Positions 62,201 to 64,000 of a DNA stretch of 64,000 bases are shown here, in pieces. The DNA is taken from the NCBI RefSeq assembly GCF_040436345.1, contig NC_133221.1, positions 5,826,663 through 5,890,662 of the forward strand. Reading direction: 5' to 3'. The stretch is from Pagrus major (lineage: Eukaryota; Chordata; Actinopteri; Spariformes; Sparidae). Under the pieces are notes generated by a model. That model was not told the DNA's origin. It searched no databases and saw nothing but the letters and a program-made list of their open reading frames with translations. The translations under genes and the position numbers were made by a program. Numbering within the stretch: the stretch's first letter is position 1; every line of letters begins with the position of its first letter.

Positions 62201-63213
62201 GGAGAGAGCGGCACCACGCAGTGTCATTTCATCCATCACTGCCTCTTCTACAGTGAAAGAGCAGTTGAAACTGGATGAATAGCACTCAACCTTCACTCAT
62301 GTGAAATGCACAAAGACCACATTGGCCAGACAAGTCTGCTCAGGTGCATCAACAAAGAAAAAAATTCAGTATGTAATACTGTAATGTTTATATCGTATTC
62401 TGCAGGTTTTCTCAAAAGATCAGTGGTAAACAGTCGTTACATCATCACCCTGGCCTTAGGCCCAGACCCATCCTGCAAAAAGCTGAGTCACAAGTCAACA
62501 CCAGTCAGCATCACATCATTAAGCAGCATCAGTGCACAAGCTGCCAAATAAAATTTAAATAGAAAATACTGCCTGTGTAGGTATTGAAGAAACGTCACAT
62601 GAAGTCTGATAAGGCCTCAAAGACCGCTGCTGTCTAAAACCTAGCAACTGGGAGACATTTACTGAATAATGAATGATTTGTCTGATCAATATCCTTGTGT
62701 ACATGCCCTTCACACAGTTGGCTAACCACATCTATAATCTCCAAAGTGTGCAGAATCAGGACGGGCAGAATCACAGCCTCTGATGACATATCATGTTTAT
62801 AATGTGTTTGATACACTGGCTTTTAATCTGATCTTTTAAAAAAACGTGCATGTCTGATGTCGACTATTATACGCTTGAACAAATTCCCTGTAATCGGCAA
62901 ATATCATTTTTTAGAGGAGAAGAATCTTTAAACTGGTGATGGTGTGGGATATATTTCAATTTATATGTAAATCAGTGTCTGCCTGAATGTATATTCAAGC
63001 AATATAAGACCTCAGGCCAAACTGAGGACGAAATACCTTCACGCGGTTGATGTTAACCCCGCTCATGCTGCCGCTGCGGTCAATGAGGAAGATAAACTCG
63101 CCGTGAACCTTCCTCAGGTCTGAGCTGATGGGCTTGAGGTCGGGGCAGAAGTTCAACATGACCACAGGGTTGTGGAGGATGTCCTTATGGAGCCGCCTGT
63201 GAATGATATCTAC
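46645..63213 (-). CDS. vwa5b1: Vwa5b1, VIT/VWA-domain protein, 3' fifteen coding exons (5' end outside window)
   Basis: Exons in transcript order: 63213-63037, 61965-61855, 60635-60433, 59259-59145, 58942-58757, 58522-58321, 57715-57516, 55993-55747, 54531-54238, 53962-53825, 52552-52418, 51861-51790, 51513-51465, 49220-49097, 47289-46645. They join in frame to 2898 nt, or 965 residues plus stop. The first three or four exons encode the von Willebrand A domain, with MIDAS residues DRSGS, MGGT and LLTDG. Later blocks match human VWA5B1: DKRRRYSM, YSTNQIT, ETFHHLAGRSIIHDFE, HTSKACNI.SKYTAF, LLTRAAKGF, LQLASGAF and the terminal WDENLQLNMLCYNPN. The N-terminal VIT region and start codon lie past 64000. 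Human VWA5B1 is about 1,200 residues, so roughly the first quarter is missing here. Function is poorly known; the family resembles inter-alpha-trypsin-inhibitor heavy chains in layout. Confidence 0.95.
49097..49220 (-). CDS. vwa5b1: vwa5b1 exon with RLLTRAAKGF
   Basis: 124 nt after CCTGTTTAAG, encoding LALSRTRLLTRAAKGF and NKDYIPL. The donor GTGGGT lets the next exon continue as VLLQLASGAF, matching human IPLVSLQLASGAF. Confidence 0.9.
49440..51100 (+). repeat. Old dispersed repeat split by younger insertions
   Basis: The 5' half (49460-49640: GATGAATCCTAATGACTTTG, GATCCCCTGACTTTTCC, TCTAGCGCCA) and the continuation (50346-50465: CCTCAGGTCACAATTTTAA, CCCATCAGCCTCGG, AACCAAGATGGTGAACGTGG) are in the order of the same family. 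They are separated by the TIR element at 49641-50341. A possible tail, CACTAGCGTGGCTATAGACTC, occurs at 51069-51090. The whole lies in vwa5b1 introns, and part of 50465-51060 is unassigned. Confidence 0.65.
49641..50341. mobile_element. 701-bp non-autonomous TIR transposon
   Basis: The left terminus CAGTCACCAGGATAAAATGT then TGGCAGTTAACGTTTCTGCA is mirrored at the right by TTTGCAGAAACGTACAATGC then TAGCATTTATTCTAACGACTG. This makes imperfect inverted repeats of about 45-50 bp. No transposase frame inside. It is the fullest of four family copies in the window (others 720, 26960, 42420). Confidence 0.82.
51465..51513 (-). CDS. vwa5b1: vwa5b1 49-nt exon (tentative)
   Basis: A short frame encoding EESWTISPPLSLSHLSG between a TTCACCTGCAG acceptor and a GTGTGT donor. 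It is the only segment I found that converts phase 1 from the previous exon to the phase 2 needed by the next exon. The sequence loosely resembles the human residues just before SRLLTRAAKGF. Confidence 0.55.
51790..51861 (-). CDS. vwa5b1: vwa5b1 small exon, tandem acceptor
   Basis: 72 nt (or 66 nt with the second acceptor, starting at 51855), donor GTAAGA. It encodes a Ser/Pro-rich stretch ending GWERCSFTE. Two AG acceptors six bases apart both keep frame, giving Asn-Ala-Glu or a single Lys at the junction. It lies in the weakly conserved linker, and support is phase and splice signals. Confidence 0.65.
52418..52552 (-). CDS. vwa5b1: vwa5b1 Ser/Arg/Gly-rich exon
   Basis: 135 nt after TTTTCAG, ending at a GTAGGC donor, phase-compatible on both sides. 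It encodes EGLKRGSHSSSRSGSRKNRG and a GMSEEAEEVL tail. It has no strong human match; it is accepted because of splice signals, phase and position. Confidence 0.72.
52683..53650. repeat. Compound repeat in a vwa5b1 intron
   Basis: The left boundary AGGTGAAGGAATAGTTCAAT then TTTTGGGAAATATGCTTATT is mirrored at 53590-53650 (GGCAAGAAAGCCGATAAGCA then TATTTCCCAAATGAG). Between them sits a separate repeat at 53179-53475 (GGGCTGCAGTTAATGATATT, ACTCGATTAATCGTTTGGTC). Confidence 0.55.
53825..53962 (-). CDS. vwa5b1: vwa5b1 exon with HTSKACNILSKYTAF
   Basis: 138 nt between an ATTCACAG acceptor and a GTAAGT donor. It encodes GSGRKYQLYAIHTSKACN and SKYTAFIPIDLDTNEYL, closely matching human. It ends one base into the next codon. 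Confidence 0.92.
54085..54230 (+). repeat. Dispersed repeat copy next to a vwa5b1 exon
   Basis: AAAGGAATAATTTGACATTT, GGAAACATGCTTACTTGC and AAATATGAAGCTAACCTAAG show the family order. It stops within about ten bases of the donor of the exon ending at 54238. Confidence 0.6.
54238..54531 (-). CDS. vwa5b1: vwa5b1 exon with ETFHHLAGRSIIHDFE motif
   Basis: 294 nt, TATTTTCAG acceptor and GTGAGC donor. It encodes KWEVVFDIRPFL, LWNETFHHLAGRSIIHDFE and CEIEH, matching the conserved C-terminal block of human VWA5B1. The open frame on the plus strand at 54221-54478 is a shadow. Confidence 0.92.
55115..55270 (+). repeat. Dispersed repeat copy (degraded)
   Basis: TAATTTCAAGATTTGGTAAA TATGCTTATCTGCTTT and AAAACTGATACCAATCTGTA follow the same family order as 24620-24830 and 54085. 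Confidence 0.5.
55747..55993 (-). CDS. vwa5b1: vwa5b1 low-complexity exon (Gln/Pro/Ser-rich)
   Basis: 247 nt from a TTTTCAG acceptor to a GTGAGA donor, phase-compatible on both sides. The product is Pro/Gln/Ser/Gly-rich (PQQEPILQQEADSE, LSGGGAPPAARN) and corresponds to the poorly conserved linker of human VWA5B1. The overlapping frame 55863-56078 is a shadow. Confidence 0.85.
56200..56450 (+). repeat. AGCTAAC-rich dispersed repeat
   Basis: GAGGTTAGCATGCTAACCGG, ACGGTAACTGAGCTAACTAG CCAGCGTTAGC and ATGCTGCCCCCTATTTGTTT occur in the order of a teleost repeat. Intronic in vwa5b1. Confidence 0.45.
56560..56770 (+). repeat. Teleost TIR repeat (GGGCTGCAACTAA family), forward copy
   Basis: Starts GGGCTGCAACTAAGAATTAT, continues AAAATGTCGGAAAATTG and CCAAAAACCCAAAGATATTC AGTGTATTATC, and ends near TCAGAAGCTAG. 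Opposite in orientation to the copies at 32950 and 34379. Confidence 0.65.
57516..57715 (-). CDS. vwa5b1: vwa5b1 exon encoding RRRAYSTNQITDY...
   Basis: 200 nt, starting after ACATCAG and ending at a GTGTGA donor. It encodes SPRRRAYSTNQIT and NPLRRAKVQEL, which match human VWA5B1 (RRRAYSTNQITNH, YPLRKARLQDL). Confidence 0.92.
58321..58522 (-). CDS. vwa5b1: vwa5b1 exon encoding DKRRRYSMMRSVES...
   Basis: 202 nt. It starts after CTCTACAG with DKRRRYSM and contains SASSVFYHSQEEDP, as in human, followed by a less conserved Ser/Asp-rich stretch. It ends one base into a Gly codon at a GTAAGA donor. Confidence 0.92.
58757..58942 (-). CDS. vwa5b1: vwa5b1 exon encoding MIKSLKK...NPKS
   Basis: 62 codons in phase 0, CTCGCACAG acceptor and GTAAGT donor. 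Content includes SLKKTMSPVLSDISIEWLFP and LFPGDSLIGY, well conserved with human. The internal ATG at its start is a Met codon, not a translation start. Confidence 0.93.
59145..59259 (-). CDS. vwa5b1: vwa5b1 VWA-domain exon 4
   Basis: 115 nt after a TTTGTGCAG acceptor, ending at a GTACTC donor. It encodes CFTFGIGQNACRRLVQGLAT through DGERLQPK, matching human VWA5B1 (CYSFGIG... ERLQPK). This closes the VWA domain. Confidence 0.93.
60433..60635 (-). CDS. vwa5b1: vwa5b1 VWA-domain exon 3 (MIDAS Thr and Asp; GC donor)
   Basis: 203 nt encoding RADMGGTNILDPLNWILRQP and LLFLLTDGAV, the second and third MIDAS motifs. The exon ends with AG of an Arg codon, and the following intron starts GCAAGT, a non-canonical GC donor. 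Only this junction keeps the frame into the next exon (A|TGT TTC ACG, giving R-C-F-T-F-G-I-G). Using the nearby GT four bases downstream would shift the frame. Confidence 0.92.
60684..61262 (+). mobile_element. Decayed LINE 3' part (L2/Rex1-type) in a vwa5b1 intron
   Basis: The plus-strand translation begins FHCHTADAQLYGPLG, a mutated form of the FHCYADDTQLYLPL reverse transcriptase motif. Further on comes SLHWLPVSFRNDLQLLL, the conserved downstream LHWLPV block, and then LNLAWKPIFM near the end. Multiple stops and frameshifts make it non-functional. It begins about 48 bp from the VWA exon ending at 60635, antisense to the gene. Confidence 0.72.
61308..61664. mobile_element. About 350-bp AT-rich fold-back element
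   Basis: The sequence reads as two inverted arms of about 160-170 bp meeting near 61485. TTTCAATTACATATAAAAAT at 61327 pairs with the block ending 61643 (ATATGTAATTGAAA). CACGTTGAGTTGATGTGAAT pairs with the block near 61565-61582 (TCGACTCAACATG). CAATTTTTCAAGAATTATAC pairs with the block near 61510-61530 (GTATAATAATTGAAAAATTG). No coding content. Confidence 0.85.
61855..61965 (-). CDS. vwa5b1: vwa5b1 VWA-domain exon 2
   Basis: 37 codons, phase 0, CCCTCAG acceptor and GTAAAG donor. It encodes DAMVVILKSLVPGC through FNIIGFGSTFKSLF, the VWA beta-strand region, and closely matches human VWA5B1. Confidence 0.93.
63037..63213 (-). CDS. vwa5b1: vwa5b1 exon carrying the start of the VWA domain (MIDAS DxSxS)
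   Basis: 59 codons, phase 0 at both ends, with a TTTTTCCAG acceptor and a GTATTT donor. It encodes HRRLHKDI, MLNFCPDL and then GEFIFLIDRSGSMSG, the first metal-ion-dependent adhesion-site motif. It is the most 5' exon visible. No further exon was recognised from 63214 to 64000. Confidence 0.93.
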
Positions 63214-64000
63214 CTGGAAAAAGGCAGGAGAATAAAAACCGAAAGCATCAGCAATGGAGGGATTTGGCCCCGTGAGATAAGTGGACTTATTATGAATTTT
63301 TTGCGCAGGCTTTAATTTAACACTTAAAAGAAGGCATGAAAGACAGACGAGCGATCAGGTCAATAAGATAGAGCTCGTCAATTATTGTAGATGTGCCGGA
63401 AATTCCAGGCTGAATGAGGTAAGCCTCTGGAGTGTTTCCATAGAAACACATTTTTATGGCTCTCTGTCTCTCTTCTCCTGTTTCGGTCTGCTGGTCACTT
63501 AACAACCTCATCATGGCGGAGATGTGAAAGGACACACACAGGACCCTCAACAGTGAATAAACAAAGCAGATTGAAAATTGTAATGTTGAGCTGGAATAAG
63601 ATAAACATTAACTTACAAAACACAGTAACTGTACTGTTAATAAGATATTTAAAAATGCATAATCTCCATGAAAACAGCATGTTAAATTTGCCATAACTTG
63701 TTGGCTAGTTAGCATGTTGAGACAGCCACAGCTAGCTTTAGCTAAAGCTAAAATAAGATTAGCCGCCGTTATCTGAAATTGAAAAGATTACGTTTTTTTC
63801 TGACACACATATTAGTAGTTTGTTATTCCACATAAGTTATTTAAGTAGCTAAATCTTATCCTGATGTAGAACAAAAACAAGGCTAGTTAAACTCCTGCTA
63901 ACGCTAACCAGTTAAAGTAGCTAAAGTAGCTAAGCAGAGGTAGGCTAACTGCCACCTGAGCTTCTGATAAATAGATTTCATGTTATTTTTCTGAGTTCAT
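63214..64000 (-). other. vwa5b1 intron, continuing past the window edge
   Basis: Lies upstream of the first visible vwa5b1 exon. No further exon was recognised, so the intron is at least 787 bp. AGCTA-rich stretches near 63700-63760 and 63890-63950 look like simple or repeat-derived sequence. Confidence 0.6.

Noticed and set aside
1..64000. CRISPR arrays, operons, ribosome binding sites, prophage, tRNA or rRNA genes
   Set aside because: Vertebrate-type DNA. No regularly spaced repeats with unique spacers and no recognisable tRNA or rRNA were seen; a tRNAscan or Infernal run would be decisive.

Overview
This window is vertebrate genomic DNA, most likely from a ray-finned (percomorph-type) teleost. 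The three protein-coding genes have spliced or single-exon vertebrate structures, intergenic DNA is AT-rich, and the space between genes is full of degraded teleost-type transposon fragments. These include TIR elements, fold-back elements, ATCGAT-rich elements, decayed LINE reverse transcriptase pieces and microsatellites. No bacterial, viral, CRISPR or rRNA features were seen.

Layout: 1-16439 is gene-free and repeat-rich, with some non-repetitive blocks close to the first gene. fam43b is a single-exon gene on the minus strand (16440-17426). 17427-31805 is a second gene-free interval, holding several mobile-element remnants and a roughly 185-bp tandem repeat. mul1 is a complete four-exon gene on the plus strand (31806-34182) encoding 352 residues. 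34183-46644 is a third interval, with the mul1 3' UTR, a palindromic element, LINE debris and one non-repetitive block that looks like a candidate enhancer. vwa5b1 lies on the minus strand, with the last fifteen coding exons between 46645 and 63213. Its 5' exons, which should encode the N-terminal VIT domain, lie beyond position 64000.

The order and relative orientations fam43b(-), mul1(+), vwa5b1(-) match, in mirror image, my recollection of the human 1p36.12 arrangement FAM43B / MUL1 / CAMK2N1 / VWA5B1. This supports true orthology. CAMK2N1, expected between mul1 and vwa5b1, was not recognised here. The genes do not form a pathway: Mul1 is a mitochondrial outer-membrane E3 ligase, Fam43b is a PTB-domain protein, and Vwa5b1 is a VIT/VWA protein of poorly known function.

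All exon boundaries were read by eye from splice motifs, phase and remembered similarity to the human proteins. The joined mul1 exons and the joined vwa5b1 exons each sum to a whole number of codons. The most interesting items are a phase-supported GC-AG intron and a 6-nt tandem splice acceptor in vwa5b1, a transposon nested in an older repeat, several long fold-back elements, an intronic LINE close to a VWA exon, and the apparent absence of camk2n1. I found no convincing new biological system.
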